Below are positions 10,381-19,144 of a DNA stretch of 64,000 nt, one piece after another. A program made the translations under genes and the position numbers. Below the pieces are notes generated by a model. The model saw only the letters and a list, made by a program, of their open reading frames with translations, searched no databases and had not been told where the DNA came from. This DNA is from Salsuginibacillus kocurii DSM 18087 (GTDB taxonomy: Bacteria; Bacillota; Bacilli; Bacillales; Marinococcaceae): the NCBI RefSeq assembly GCF_000377705.1, contig NZ_KB898626.1, positions 298,627 to 362,626 of the forward strand, read 5' to 3'. Position 1 is the stretch's first letter. Each line of letters opens with the position of its first letter.

Positions 10381-11319
10381 CTATTTTTGATCAGTTTGCA
10401 TTCGCTTCTTCAATTCAAACCCGAGATCCACGATACCGAGCAAGCGAATAAGGTCAAGAAGGAACGGAATAATTATACTGGAGCCGAGGATAAGAAAAGG
10501 TATCACTCTGCTTCCATTTCGTTGATGAAAAAATAAGAAAACAACTGTAAGACCTTGGACCGTCATTGCGATTTCAAGCAGCGGAAACACATTCCACAAG
10601 ACGGTGTAACTAGGAGTGCCTTCTTCCACTCCGATAAGTACAGCGATAAGAGCCGCTAAGTAATACCAAATAAAAGATTTTGGCATATTCCAATCCCGAA
10701 ATGGAGGGAATGCCTGATAGCTTTCTTTTAAACGTCGAAGAACGACATGGCTAATTCCCTGGCTGACTAAAGCCAAGCCAATTCCTGTTAAAGTAAGTAT
10801 CATCGGAGTCATTTCTTGAAGAAGAGCAAGAGCTTCTTCAAACTCTTCCAATTGCTCACCTGGTTCTTGTCCTAGGGAGAAAAGCATGGATTCCGCTGAG
10901 TGTATAGACTGTTCCATGGCTTCCTGCATTGACTGTACAGGATCAATGTCAAAAATGACAATACTCCCGACAAAAACAATGATCAGTCCGACAATATATG
11001 TCAAGCTTCCTCCTACAAGTACCATCAACGCTTCTTTTTCTCGTCGAATCAGTTCACCAATCACCACTCCTCCCGAAGCAAAGAGCAGCGTAAATGGAAG
11101 CGCCAACACCCCTCCTAAAAGAAAACTGATGAAAAAAGCAGTAATCCAAACAATAAAGGCAGGCTTTAAACCAAATCGGACCGTATAGACAATAAAAGGC
11201 AGTGGAAGGAGCCAAATAACAAGAGTACCTATTACAGGTATAAAGAGGGCCATACCCACTAATATCATAAATAGGGCAAGCATAACCGCCCCTTCTGTAA
11301 GTGCTCGCGTTTGCTTCAT
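10381..11319 (-). CDS. yybS: YybS, DUF2232 integral membrane protein
   Basis: A 312-residue polytopic protein with about eight hydrophobic segments, the first starting with AVMLALFMILVGMALF. Its function is unknown. DUF2232 proteins regularly sit next to gdpP and rplI. I placed the start at ATG 11319, directly after GGGGTGAGGTT. The open frame continues 77 codons upstream, but that part translates a hairpin repeat and lacks family character. The ribosome-binding site and start codon lie within 33 bp that are nearly identical to the mnmE start region (see findings). It ends 11 bp before gdpP. Confidence 0.88.
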   Translation of the reverse strand: MKQTRALTEGAVMLALFMILVGMALFIPVIGTLVIWLLPLPFIVYTVRFGLKPAFIVWITAFFISFLLGGVLALPFTLLFASGGVVIGELIRREKEALMVLVGGSLTYIVGLIIVFVGSIVIFDIDPVQSMQEAMEQSIHSAESMLFSLGQEPGEQLEEFEEALALLQEMTPMILTLTGIGLALVSQGISHVVLRRLKESYQAFPPFRDWNMPKSFIWYYLAALIAVLIGVEEGTPSYTVLWNVFPLLEIAMTVQGLTVVFLFFHQRNGSRVIPFLILGSSIIIPFLLDLIRLLGIVDLGFELKKRMQTDQK

Positions 11320-11432
11320 AACCTCACCCCGTAAGTAGAAAAGCGTAGGAGCCCACTCATTGGCGCATCTTCCTTTTTTTCCTCGAAGAGGAAGCGGCCA
11401 CAACGAAAAGGAATAGTAAGCCAAGGGCTCCC
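11317..11432. repeat. Single hairpin-repeat unit abutting yybS
   Basis: The unit opens with GAAAAGCGTAGGAGCCC and closes with GCCAAGGGCTCCC. The outer ends pair as GGAGCCC / GGGCTCC and TTGGC / GCCAA. An inner CCTC-gaa-GAGG hairpin is present. It matches the first unit at 26588-26700 in layout, while the paired bases differ in a compensating way. The end nearest yybS continues without a break into the yybS ribosome-binding site and start codon. Confidence 0.7.
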
Positions 11433-11770
11433 ATAATAAATAAAAAAGGCAGAGCGCATTTGAAAATAGTGCCGCCCGCTTCTTACCCGGTGCGAGGAGG
11501 CCTCTGCCGCATTCCAGAAGAAAGAAACGGTTCCAAACCGCTAACACCAAAAGCTGAGTTAATGATACACCAGTAGTTCTATCTTCACATTTATAGAAAT
11601 AATCACGGGTTTATTGTAGCTGATCACAACTAAAATGGAAAGTGACGAGTTTTATGCCTGTTAGTTATAAACTTAGGGGCCGGGAGAAATTAACTGCCTC
11701 CCTCAAAAAGCACCTTCTCTACCGACTCGTATCCTACTATTTATAGTACTTTATTATTGGCCGATAGTGT
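11433..11770. other. Gene-free stretch between yybS and rpsR
   Basis: Beyond the hairpin repeat, this AT-rich stretch shows no credible gene. It should hold the yybS promoter, but I could not pick one convincingly. Confidence 0.5.
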
Positions 11771-11805
11771 AAAAAGAGCACAGCGGCAACGGTGCCAGCT
11801 GTGCT
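11771..11805 (-). terminator. Terminator of rpsF-ssb-rpsR
   Basis: On the minus strand, the AGCACAGC / GCTGTGCT stem with a paired GGCA/TGCC interior is followed by CTTTTTAC. Confidence 0.85.
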
Positions 11806-11823
11806 TCGGTATTCTTACGTGAA

Positions 11824-12051
11824 TTAGTTTTCACGAACAAATGGAAGTAGGGCCGCTTGACGCGCACGTTTAATTGCACGAGTCAATTGACGTTGATATT
11901 TAGCGGAAGTTCCTGTTACTCGGCGAGGTAAAATTTTACCGCGCTCAGAAACAAACTTTTTCAACAAGTCAACATCTTTATAATCGATTTTCTCGATTTT
12001 GTTGACCGTGAAGTAACACACTTTTCTGCGTTTTCCTCTACGACGTGCCAT
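11824..12051 (-). CDS. rpsR: 30S ribosomal protein bS18
   Basis: A 75-residue basic protein with typical bS18 motifs: [30 protein letters not shown], then [20 protein letters not shown]. It pairs with bS6 on the 30S platform. It is the last gene of rpsF-ssb-rpsR, with AGGAGG eight bases before the ATG. Confidence 0.98.
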   Translation of the reverse strand: MARRRGKRRKVCYFTVNKIEKIDYKDVDLLKKFVSERGKILPRRVTGTSAKYQRQLTRAIKRARQAALLPFVREN

Positions 12052-12128
12052 GAATAAAAACCTCCTTCTTACTTATTTCGTTAATCTATTAGCTAAAAGG
12101 TTCTATTATTAATTTTAGGAGCGCTACT

Positions 12129-12608
12129 TTAGAAAGGCAAGTCATCATCAGAGATATCGATCGCTTTGCCCTGGTCGGCAAACGGATCATTCTTTAAACT
12201 CTGAGAATCTTGCTGTCCTCCATAGCCGCCGCCTGAAGTTTCTTGCGACGGGGCCCCGTACGGATCATTGTTAGCGGTTCCACTGCCGCCTCGTGGTTCA
12301 AGAAACTGAACACTATCGCCAACTACCTCTACAACGGTGACTCGGCGTCCTTCGTTATTTTCGTAGCTACGGCTTTGCAAACGGCCATCAATACCAGCTT
12401 GACTACCTTTTTTCAAGTAATTCGCTACATTTTCGGCTTGCTTGCGCCAAACCACACAATTAAAAAAGTCGGCTTCCCGTTCGCCATGCTGATTAGTGAA
12501 CGTTCGATTCACAGCAATACCGAAATTACAGACAGCCACCCCGTTTGGAGTATACCTTAATTCCGGATCACGGGTAAGCCTTCCGACTAGAACCACACGG
12601 TTAATCAA
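12129..12608 (-). CDS. ssb: Single-stranded DNA-binding protein
   Basis: A 159-residue protein. An N-terminal OB fold (1-110, [20 protein letters not shown]) is followed by a Gly/Gln/Ser-rich flexible linker and the acidic tip DISDDDLPF, which recruits replication and repair partners. It protects single-stranded DNA at forks. Its place between rpsF and rpsR is conserved in Bacillaceae, so expression is tied to ribosome synthesis from the rpsF promoter. Confidence 0.98.
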   Translation of the reverse strand: MINRVVLVGRLTRDPELRYTPNGVAVCNFGIAVNRTFTNQHGEREADFFNCVVWRKQAENVANYLKKGSQAGIDGRLQSRSYENNEGRRVTVVEVVGDSVQFLEPRGGSGTANNDPYGAPSQETSGGGYGGQQDSQSLKNDPFADQGKAIDISDDDLPF

Positions 12609-12632
12609 CGGAACCCCTCCTACGTTTCAACT

Positions 12633-12920
12633 TTAATCGTCTTCGCGAACGACAAGGGAACGAATGATATCATCCGTTAACTTTTCGCGGCGGTCGAATT
12701 CATTGATGGCTTCCGTCGAAGCTTTTGCGTTAATAACGACGTAGTATCCATCATGAAAGTCGTTAATTTCATAAGCAAGACGGCGCTTACCCTTCTCATC
12801 TACCTTTTCAATCTCAGCTCCATTGTCAGTGAGAATTTTGTTGAAGCGTTCGATCGTGTTTTTGACCGCTTCTTCTTCAAGAGTTGGAGCAAGAATGTAA
12901 AGAATCTCATAATTACGCAT
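12633..12920 (-). CDS. rpsF: 30S ribosomal protein bS6
   Basis: A 95-residue protein with the bS6 fold: MRNYEILYILAP at the start, KRRLAYEINDFHDGYYVV in the middle, and a DDIIRSLVVR end. It is the first gene of rpsF-ssb-rpsR. The ribosome-binding site AAAGGAGGTGA lies 7 bp before the ATG. Confidence 0.98.
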   Translation of the reverse strand: MRNYEILYILAPTLEEEAVKNTIERFNKILTDNGAEIEKVDEKGKRRLAYEINDFHDGYYVVINAKASTEAINEFDRREKLTDDIIRSLVVREDD

Positions 12921-13010
12921 TGTGCGTCACCTCCTTTTGGTCTTAACGGCTCCTCATAATAAGGAGCAAGGAGCAAAAACAGCAATCTGTTGTTTTTAAC
13001 TCGCAATTTG
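12921..13010 (-). promoter_or_regulatory. Candidate S6:S18 autoregulatory leader
   Basis: The rpsF 5' leader (minus strand) folds a hairpin GCTCC-ttattat-GAGGAGC directly followed by CCG, 25 bp before the ribosome-binding site. Known S6:S18 leaders carry a conserved CCG next to a short stem and are bound by the S6-S18 complex. I did not verify the complete secondary structure. Confidence 0.45.
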
Positions 13011-13012
13011 CT

Positions 13013-13041
13013 ATTATAGCAGAGCTCTTAAGGTAATACAA
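13013..13041 (-). promoter_or_regulatory. SigA-type promoter of rpsF-ssb-rpsR
   Basis: On the minus strand, TTGTAT (13036-13041), a 17-bp spacer and a perfect TATAAT (13013-13018). Confidence 0.75.
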
Positions 13042-13292
13042 TACTCTATCATGAAAAATTGGCGTTCTCCCGTAACATTTTACCCTTTGTTAGGCTATGC
13101 TTCCGTCCCGTACACTTACTGACTTCTACTCTGGAGACGGGAGTAACCATCTACTCACACATTTCTTCCCGTCCGTTTTTTGGCTGCTCATTTGCAAAAG
13201 TGATGCAGTTACTCTCCGGACCTCATACAGGAACCCCAATCCAAAAATGGATCAGGGTTTTAAAGAATCCCTTATGAAACAGTCATTTGCCT
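13042..13292. other. Gene-free stretch between rpsF promoter and ychF
   Basis: I see no gene. An imperfect hairpin near 13232-13263 (AACCCCAATCC / GGATCAGGGTT) follows the ychF stop and could be its terminator, but the T tract is poor. Confidence 0.35.
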
Positions 13293-14393
13293 TCACACAT
13301 TAAAACGGAAGTGAATAACATCGCCGTCTTTTACGAGGTAATCTTTACCTTCCAAGCGTACCTTTCCCGCTTCTTTAGCTTTAGCCATAGACCCCGCTTC
13401 CATTAAATCTTCATACGCTACGACCTCTGCCCGAATAAAGCCACGTTGAAAATCGGTATGGATTACGCCAGCTGCTTGCGGTGCTGTCATCCCTTTTCGA
13501 ATGGTCCAAGCCCGTACTTCCTGCTCACCTGCTGTAAAGTACGTAGCAAGACCTAGTAGATCATAAGCTGCACGGATTAATTGATCCAAGCCTGCTTCTT
13601 CAATTCCTAAGTCTTCAAGGAATTCCGTCCGGTCATCACCTTCTAGTTCAGCGATTTCTGCTTCAATACTTGCGCAAATCGTAATAACTTCTGCGTTTTC
13701 CTCAGCAGCATACTCCTTCACTTTTTGCACATACGCGTTGTCTTCACTGCTTTGCAAATCTTCTTCACTTACATTCGTTACATATAAAACGGGTTTCATC
13801 GTTAGCAAATGGAAGCCATGGACGAGTTTTTCTTCCTCTTCTGTTAAGGACAGACTTCGGGCAGGCTCCTCGTTTTCGAACGCTTCTTTTAATTTTTCTA
13901 GTACACTTACTTCTGCTTTTGCTTCTTTGTCTCCAGACTTAGCCATTTTCGCCACTTTAGCAAGCCGTTTTTCTACCGTCTCCAAGTCAGCAAGGATCAA
14001 CTCCAGGTTTATCACTTCGATATCCCGAATCGGATCAACGCTTCCGGAAACGTGGGTAATATTGCCGTCTTCAAAACAACGTACAACATGAGAGATGGCA
14101 TCCACCTGACGAATATGGGAAAGAAACTGATTGCCCAGGCCTTCCCCCTTACTGGCTCCTTCAACAATACCTGCAATATCTGTAAACTCAAAGGCTGTAG
14201 GTACAGTTTGTTTCGGTTTTACTAGCTCTGTTAACGTTGAAAGCCTTCCATCTGGCACTTCAACAATACCAACATTTGGATCGATGGTACAAAATGGGTA
14301 GTTCGCAGATTCAGCCCCCGCTTGAGTGATTGCGTTAAATAGTGTGGACTTTCCCACATTAGGGAGGCCTACAATTCCAGTTGTTAAAGCCAT
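13293..14393 (-). CDS. ychF: Redox/ribosome-associated GTPase (ATPase) YchF/OLA1 family
   Basis: A 366-residue P-loop NTPase that prefers ATP in this family and associates with ribosomes. The G1 motif GLPNVGKSTLFNAI is at 8-21, the switch region has TIDPNVGIVEVPD, and G3 is DIAGIVEGASKGEGLGN. A coiled coil spans about 125-185. The C-terminal TGS domain contains FTAGEQEVRAWTIRKG and ends GDVIHFRFNV. The ribosome-binding site AAAGGAAGTG lies 8 bp upstream. The exact cellular role in Bacillus is not settled. Confidence 0.96.
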   Translation of the reverse strand: MALTTGIVGLPNVGKSTLFNAITQAGAESANYPFCTIDPNVGIVEVPDGRLSTLTELVKPKQTVPTAFEFTDIAGIVEGASKGEGLGNQFLSHIRQVDAISHVVRCFEDGNITHVSGSVDPIRDIEVINLELILADLETVEKRLAKVAKMAKSGDKEAKAEVSVLEKLKEAFENEEPARSLSLTEEEEKLVHGFHLLTMKPVLYVTNVSEEDLQSSEDNAYVQKVKEYAAEENAEVITICASIEAEIAELEGDDRTEFLEDLGIEEAGLDQLIRAAYDLLGLATYFTAGEQEVRAWTIRKGMTAPQAAGVIHTDFQRGFIRAEVVAYEDLMEAGSMAKAKEAGKVRLEGKDYLVKDGDVIHFRFNV

Positions 14394-14397
14394 TTAT

Positions 14398-14637
14398 TTA
14401 CACTTCCTTTGTTTGTAAAAATACCCGGTCACTTGAATTCATACGCTCTCCATTATAGAAAGAACATACGCGTTTGTCGAGAGGGCTTCCCTTTAAAGCC
14501 TTAACCTGCAAGCAAAAATAGCATGACTTGGTCGCCCGTTCTTTTCTATTACCTAGATCTGTAAGCTGATCCGGTATATCTTCTTCTCCATTCTCTACTC
14601 CAAGAGTTACTGTTAAGTCAACGACATCATCTGTCAC
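14398..14637 (-). CDS. Small hypothetical protein upstream of ychF (doubtful)
   Basis: A 79-codon frame that would start with GTG at 14637 and end 4 bp before ychF. The N-terminal part is acidic (LGVENGEEDIPD). The middle has a CxxC pair (SCYFCLQ) and one further Cys. I recognise no family. The only purine-rich sequence, AGAGGTGA, overlaps the start codon, so translation support is weak. It lies between the DUF951 terminator and ychF and could instead be ychF leader sequence. Confidence 0.3.
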   Translation of the reverse strand: MTDDVVDLTVTLGVENGEEDIPDQLTDLGNRKERATKSCYFCLQVKALKGSPLDKRVCSFYNGERMNSSDRVFLQTKEV

Positions 14638-14670
14638 CTCTTACTGCCCCCCATTTTGTTAGGCTAAATA

Positions 14671-14703
14671 AAAAGAAGCCGTTTCGTTTATAAAACAGCT
14701 TCT
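14671..14703 (-). terminator. Terminator of the DUF951 gene
   Basis: On the minus strand, AGAAGCTGTTTT pairs with AAACGGCTTCT, followed by TTTTATTT, directly after the stop codon. Confidence 0.75.
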
Positions 14704-14913
14704 CTAGGCCTCATTACTTTCCGGCCGGTGCAATATTTTTTTCATTTTTTTCGTAAAATCTCGCCGTGGCATCATTACACTGTGCCCGCATCCCTGACAT
14801 TTCAAGCGAATGTCAGCGCCCATTCGTATAATCTTCCACCGGTTCTCTCCACATGGATGAGCCTTTTTCATTTCGACAAGATCATAGAGTTGAAATGATG
14901 AGTCTGACACCAC
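14704..14913 (-). CDS. DUF951 family protein
   Basis: A 69-residue basic protein with the DUF951 pattern: YDLVEMKKAHPCGENRW, IRMGADIRLKCQGCGHSVM, then MPRRDFTKKMKK. One Cys in HPCG and the CQGC pair could bind metal. Such proteins are near-universal beside ychF in Bacillota, and no role is established. The start is GTG 14913, six bases after AAGGAG. Confidence 0.85.
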   Translation of the reverse strand: MVSDSSFQLYDLVEMKKAHPCGENRWKIIRMGADIRLKCQGCGHSVMMPRRDFTKKMKKILHRPESNEA

Positions 14914-15126
14914 CTATGTCTCCTTCCCTCTTGTTTCTTTTGGTATGGAATCTTTTATATTATACATCATTTCCTTTCTTATCACACTTTTTTGTTGCTT
15001 TGCTCGCTGCAGTTAAGAGGCTGATGATAAGAAATAAATGGTGTCACTGCCCTGAGTGGACTTGGGGGAGAACTCCCTCTATTTAAGAGTTCTGACAACC
15101 CAGCAGCATCAGGTCATTACGACGTT
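14914..15126. other. Intergenic region between DUF951 and the YkvI-like gene
   Basis: No gene is visible. A short inverted repeat AGAACTC / GAGTTCT near 15068-15092 lies just after the YkvI-like stop and could aid termination, but it lacks a T tract. Confidence 0.35.
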
Positions 15127-16146
15127 TTATTTTTTTCCTATCCTTCGTAGTAAAGGATATAGAACAACAGCTGCCAATAAGTAAAGATTAATCACCCCAT
15201 AGATTGGATAGAGGGTTGACACTAACGTCGAAAAACCAATCCAGGCCAGAGGCAGCATAGCCAGTAATGAAAATACCGCTAATACCGAAGTCGGTTGAGG
15301 AGAAACCACTCGCAGACGACGAACCAACCCAAACAGTCCCGTTGCAGCAGTAGTAAAGATGGCTGTCCATAACAAAAGAGTCATAAATAAAACCATCACA
15401 TAAGGATATGCATTTAAAATAGCAAACAACGGAATCTCATACAATAATACATCATCTGAAACGGCTAAAAGGGACTCATTATAAAGATAGGTGACCACAC
15501 CTAATATAAGGCTGCTGCCACAACAAGCGATCCATATCTCGCCGTGAGATCGTATACGGCTGCCGACCCCCGCAATCACTGCCACAATAGGAAGTAAATT
15601 TAAAGCCGTAAAGACAAAAACGGGTGACATAGAATGAAGTTCTACCGCTTCAAATTGAAAGGAACCCCCTACACTCCATTGAAACATCAGCAGAGTAATT
15701 AAAAGGGTGACAATTAAAACAGGAATCATAAATACGTTGATCGAGGTCACACCTTCTACGTCATAGCGCAGCACCCATACGAGCATGACAGAAATGAACA
15801 GGATCCCTGCCCAATAGGGAAGATGAAACATTTCCAGTGCTGCCGCTCCTCCTGCTATCATCGTACCAGTTGTGGTAAAAAGATAAAGTACAGTTAATAA
15901 ATCATACACATGCGACATACGCCGGCCAACGATACGTTCAAGAACACCTATATAATCGTTGGTATGCATCGTATAACTAAGAGTCATAACTACCAATAAA
16001 CATACCATGAACAATAGGGCAAACAATCCGATCGCAAGACTACTTTCCCCACTAAAAAACTGCCAGATCTCACGCCCAGACGCATACCCCGCCCCAATCA
16101 TTGTGCCAATAATTAAAAACATCCATTTAAATCCTGCTAAAACCAA
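15127..16146 (-). CDS. YkvI-like membrane protein (transporter of the LeuT-fold type)
   Basis: A 339-residue polytopic protein with about ten hydrophobic helices. The first helix carries GTMIGAGYASGREIWQFF, the broken-helix Gly-rich motif typical of YkvI and related amino-acid/cation transporters. The end is basic (YPLLRRIGKK). The substrate is unknown. It is divergent from yyaC, which starts 84 bp away on the other strand. The family assignment is confident; the transport role is inferred from family structure. Confidence 0.8.
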   Translation of the reverse strand: MVLAGFKWMFLIIGTMIGAGYASGREIWQFFSGESSLAIGLFALLFMVCLLVVMTLSYTMHTNDYIGVLERIVGRRMSHVYDLLTVLYLFTTTGTMIAGGAAALEMFHLPYWAGILFISVMLVWVLRYDVEGVTSINVFMIPVLIVTLLITLLMFQWSVGGSFQFEAVELHSMSPVFVFTALNLLPIVAVIAGVGSRIRSHGEIWIACCGSSLILGVVTYLYNESLLAVSDDVLLYEIPLFAILNAYPYVMVLFMTLLLWTAIFTTAATGLFGLVRRLRVVSPQPTSVLAVFSLLAMLPLAWIGFSTLVSTLYPIYGVINLYLLAAVVLYPLLRRIGKK

Positions 16147-16229
16147 CTTGGTCTCTCCCTTGCGCTGCGACGTTTAAAACCATAGCTTGTTTCCCATACT
16201 AGGACAAGTATGACAAGGGAGAGATATTT

Positions 16230-16829
16230 ATGACGTTCAGCTGTGACTCTTCGAATCTGCCATTTTATAGTTACAAAGATGAAGACCCTGTCCTTCTAGC
16301 AGAAAAGATAACCACCATTATCAAACCTTTTTCTTCTAAAGAGCTAGTGATTGTCTGCATCGGTACAGACCGTTGTACAGGAGATGCTTTAGGCCCGCTC
16401 GTTGGTTCCATGCTTCACAAGAATCATTTAAAACGTTTTTGTGTGCACGGCACGTTAGAAGACCCTGTTCACGCTGTAAATATGGAAGAGCAGTTGGCTG
16501 CCATAAATAACCGCTATGAAAAACCTTTCGTGCTTGCTATAGACGCAAGCCTGGGCAAATTGAATAATATCGGTCGTTTTACTTTTGCCAAAGGAGCCGT
16601 TCAGCCAGGAGCGGCCATGAAGAAGAAACTTCCTCCTGTAGGAGATTTTTATATTACCGGTACGGTAAATGTGGTCGGGTTAATGGAACACATCGTTTTG
16701 CAAAACACTCGTTTATATCAAGTGAACGCGATGGCTGAATCGTTAGCTGAAAGTCTTTTAATAGCTGACCGCAAACTAGCTCTTCTTCATTCACTTACAC
16801 CTTCTACTAAACGTTCTGTCTCTAGTTAA
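16230..16829 (+). CDS. yyaC: Spore protease-related protein YyaC (DUF1256)
   Basis: A 199-residue protein related to the Gpr germination protease. The conserved segments are ELVIVCIGTDRCTGDALGPL (about 50-69), the HGTLEDPVHAVN loop, and the VLAIDASLG Asp motif (about 108-116). yyaC is found near parAB/noc in sporulating Bacillaceae and in B. subtilis is expressed during sporulation. Its substrate is not known to me. It is one of few plus-strand genes in this half of the window. The start ATG follows AGGGAGAG. I did not identify a forespore promoter. Confidence 0.9.
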   Translation: MTFSCDSSNLPFYSYKDEDPVLLAEKITTIIKPFSSKELVIVCIGTDRCTGDALGPLVGSMLHKNHLKRFCVHGTLEDPVHAVNMEEQLAAINNRYEKPFVLAIDASLGKLNNIGRFTFAKGAVQPGAAMKKKLPPVGDFYITGTVNVVGLMEHIVLQNTRLYQVNAMAESLAESLLIADRKLALLHSLTPSTKRSVSS

Positions 16830-16847
16830 TGGGCTTTCTTTGCGTAA

Positions 16848-17564
16848 TTAGTAAAGACCAAATTGTTGGCTGAACCAGACAACCAAAGCCACGACCACTA
16901 TTGCTGGAAGCAGGTTAGCGACCCGAATATGAAGCAAGCCTGCAATGCGCAAGCCAATCGCTATGATCATCACACCGCCGACCGAAGTCATTTCTATAAT
17001 AAATAAATTTAGCATTTCCTCTGAGATCACTTTGTCAATCTGTTCTGCAAACAAGGCGATGGTACCTTGGTACAAAACAACTGGGATAGCCGAAAAAATA
17101 ACTCCAATACCAAGTGTGGTGGTAAATAAAAGGGCTGTAAATCCATCTAAAAGGGATTTTGTAAATAATACATCATGTTCTAAGCGCAAGCCGCTGTCTA
17201 AAGCGCCAATTACCGCCATAGCCCCGACTACATAAATGAGGGTAGCTGTAACGAAACCATTAGCCAGACTTTTTTCACTATCCTTAGAGTTGCCCAACCT
17301 CTCCTCTAGCATCTCTCCTAAGCGATTCAACCCATCTTCAAGGCGCAGGCGTTCCCCAATCCAGGCGCCGATGGCAAGACTGGCGATAACCACTATAAAT
17401 TGCTCGCTCTCTAAAGCCATATCAATACCAAGAACAACTACGCATAAGGCAAGGACTTGCATGACTGCTGTTTTAATGTGCTCGGGGATCTGCCGAAAAC
17501 ATAAACCGGCCAGACACCCTACTATAATAGCTGCTCCATTGACTAATGTTCCAAGTAAAACCAT
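16848..17564 (-). CDS. DUF554 family membrane protein
   Basis: A 238-residue integral membrane protein with about seven hydrophobic segments. It starts MVLLGTLVNGAAIIVGCLAG, typical of DUF554 (YdfK/YqgA type), and carries conserved IGAWIGERLRLEDGL. The function is unknown. It converges with yyaC (18-bp gap) and follows the aminotransferase gene on the same strand after 15 bp, so the two are likely co-transcribed. Confidence 0.85.
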   Translation of the reverse strand: MVLLGTLVNGAAIIVGCLAGLCFRQIPEHIKTAVMQVLALCVVVLGIDMALESEQFIVVIASLAIGAWIGERLRLEDGLNRLGEMLEERLGNSKDSEKSLANGFVTATLIYVVGAMAVIGALDSGLRLEHDVLFTKSLLDGFTALLFTTTLGIGVIFSAIPVVLYQGTIALFAEQIDKVISEEMLNLFIIEMTSVGGVMIIAIGLRIAGLLHIRVANLLPAIVVVALVVWFSQQFGLY

Positions 17565-17579
17565 TTTATTTCCCGCTTT

Positions 17580-18737
17580 CTAACTCATGCGCAAACCTTC
17601 ATAAATTTCTATTGCTGCACGTATAAATGTATCAATCTCTTCTTTGGTCGTATAAGGACCAACACTTGCTCGCAGCAGCCCTTCTGGGGAGGTTTTTATC
17701 CAACCGTGGGCTAAAGGTGAGCAATGCAGGCCGCTGCGCAGACAAATGTCATAATGTGAATCAAATATAAGGGCGGCCTCTTGGGCATCTACCCCTTTCA
17801 TCTTAAAAGCAACCACCCCCAGCCTTTCTGATTCAAGGTCAGGCCCATATACCTCTAAGCCGTCAATTTCTGCAAATGCTGTGACGATCCGTTCTGTCAA
17901 TTGACGTTCATGTTCATAAATGCTTGATAGACCAAGGCGTGACACTTCTTCTATTCCTGCAAGCAAACCGACAATGCCCGGCGTATTTAATGTCCCCGCT
18001 TCCAGCCGTTCAGGCAATTGCTCTGGCATTTGTTTTGCTTCAGATTGCATACCGGTTCCTCCGTGCAAAAAAGGAATAGGCTCCACTTGCTCTCCAAGGA
18101 GTAAAACCCCCGTTCCTTGAGGGCCAAGTAACCCTTTATGGCCGGGACAAGCAACCATCGAAGCGCCAAGCTTCTGCAGGTGTACAGGTAATACTCCAGC
18201 CGTTTGTGAAGCATCAAGCACCCAAGGCAAACCGGTATTTTCGATGAATAATTGTAATGGTTGCAGATTTAGTACTGTCCCGGTTACATTTGAGCCGTGA
18301 CAAGTAACCACAGCTTTGGTGGCCTCAGTAGCCGCTTCTTGCCATTGCTCGTATAATATCTCACCATTAAGCGTTGGTTCCAGCCACGTTATTTTTACAT
18401 TGAGACGCAAAGCTAAATCTTCCAGCGGACGACGCACGGAATTATGCTCAAGCGTCGTAGCGATTACATGATCTCCTGCATTTAGCTTCAGGGTATGAAT
18501 GGCAATATTTAACGCATGGGTGGCACTGGATGTGAAGACCACTCGTTCTGGACTAGGGACATCAAATAATTTTGCCAGCTCCGATCTGGCTGCAGATACC
18601 ACTTGAGCAGATTGCTTAGCCAGTTTATGGCTCCCGCGGCCAGGGTTTGCTGCATAGCTGGTAATGGCTTCAGCTACTCGTTCTGCTACTTCTGGTGCTT
18701 TAGGAAAAGAAGTCGCTGCATGATCAAGATAAATCAT
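17580..18737 (-). CDS. Cysteine desulfurase-like class V aminotransferase
   Basis: A 385-residue PLP enzyme. It starts MIYLDHAATSFPKAPEV and has the PLP Lys in ACPGHKGLLGPQGTG, with upstream ligands in THALNIAI, EHNSVRRPL and HGSNVTG. A Cys in the loop LRSGLHCSPLAH is the expected sulfur-accepting residue. This matches the YyaO/Csd-like group that sits near parAB in Bacillaceae, distinct from the housekeeping IscS/SufS. I chose ATG 18737, six bases after GAGGG, rather than an upstream ATG that adds ten atypical residues. The physiological acceptor is unknown. Confidence 0.85.
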   Translation of the reverse strand: MIYLDHAATSFPKAPEVAERVAEAITSYAANPGRGSHKLAKQSAQVVSAARSELAKLFDVPSPERVVFTSSATHALNIAIHTLKLNAGDHVIATTLEHNSVRRPLEDLALRLNVKITWLEPTLNGEILYEQWQEAATEATKAVVTCHGSNVTGTVLNLQPLQLFIENTGLPWVLDASQTAGVLPVHLQKLGASMVACPGHKGLLGPQGTGVLLLGEQVEPIPFLHGGTGMQSEAKQMPEQLPERLEAGTLNTPGIVGLLAGIEEVSRLGLSSIYEHERQLTERIVTAFAEIDGLEVYGPDLESERLGVVAFKMKGVDAQEAALIFDSHYDICLRSGLHCSPLAHGWIKTSPEGLLRASVGPYTTKEEIDTFIRAAIEIYEGLRMS

Positions 18738-19144
18738 TTCTATCCCTCGCTTTATCACAAAATCCATTAGTATACATTCAGGCTTATGCTTTTATAAGGT
18801 TCTCTTCCGGTCTGTACGCAATAGCTACTATCTATACTCTAGCTTAACAAGCCTCGTTAACTAAAAGAAATGCTCTGCTTGAAGCTGTGAAATATAGCCG
18901 GTCCCCCAGAGACACATGCAGCACCAAACTCGTGGAACAAGTCCTAACAGCATGTGAACAAACCATCAACCTTTTTAACAACGGTGTGCAGACAAAGATT
19001 TACCCCTTGTCCAGTACACAAAAAAATAAACCTATTCACTCCATAAAAAACTGACTCCGTTGACCTTACTTTTCCTTTATCTAGAAAAAGTGTTGTAGGC
19101 CTTCGTTGAGCCAGTCTCCTAAGCAATATAATGCACAGGTACTT
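18738..19144. other. Gene-free stretch between the aminotransferase and parB
   Basis: About 400 AT-rich bases. I see no credible gene, repeat or clear terminator. The short frames here have no ribosome-binding site. Confidence 0.5.

Noticed and set aside
11320-11550. 77-codon N-terminal extension of yybS
   Set aside because: It translates a hairpin repeat and has no family similarity. A good ribosome-binding site lies at the inner ATG.
13059-13303. Plus-strand frames between rpsF and ychF
   Set aside because: They overlap the rpsF promoter side and the ychF end, with no translation signals.
18944-19126. 60-codon minus-strand frame between the aminotransferase and parB
   Set aside because: No ribosome-binding site and no recognisable character.
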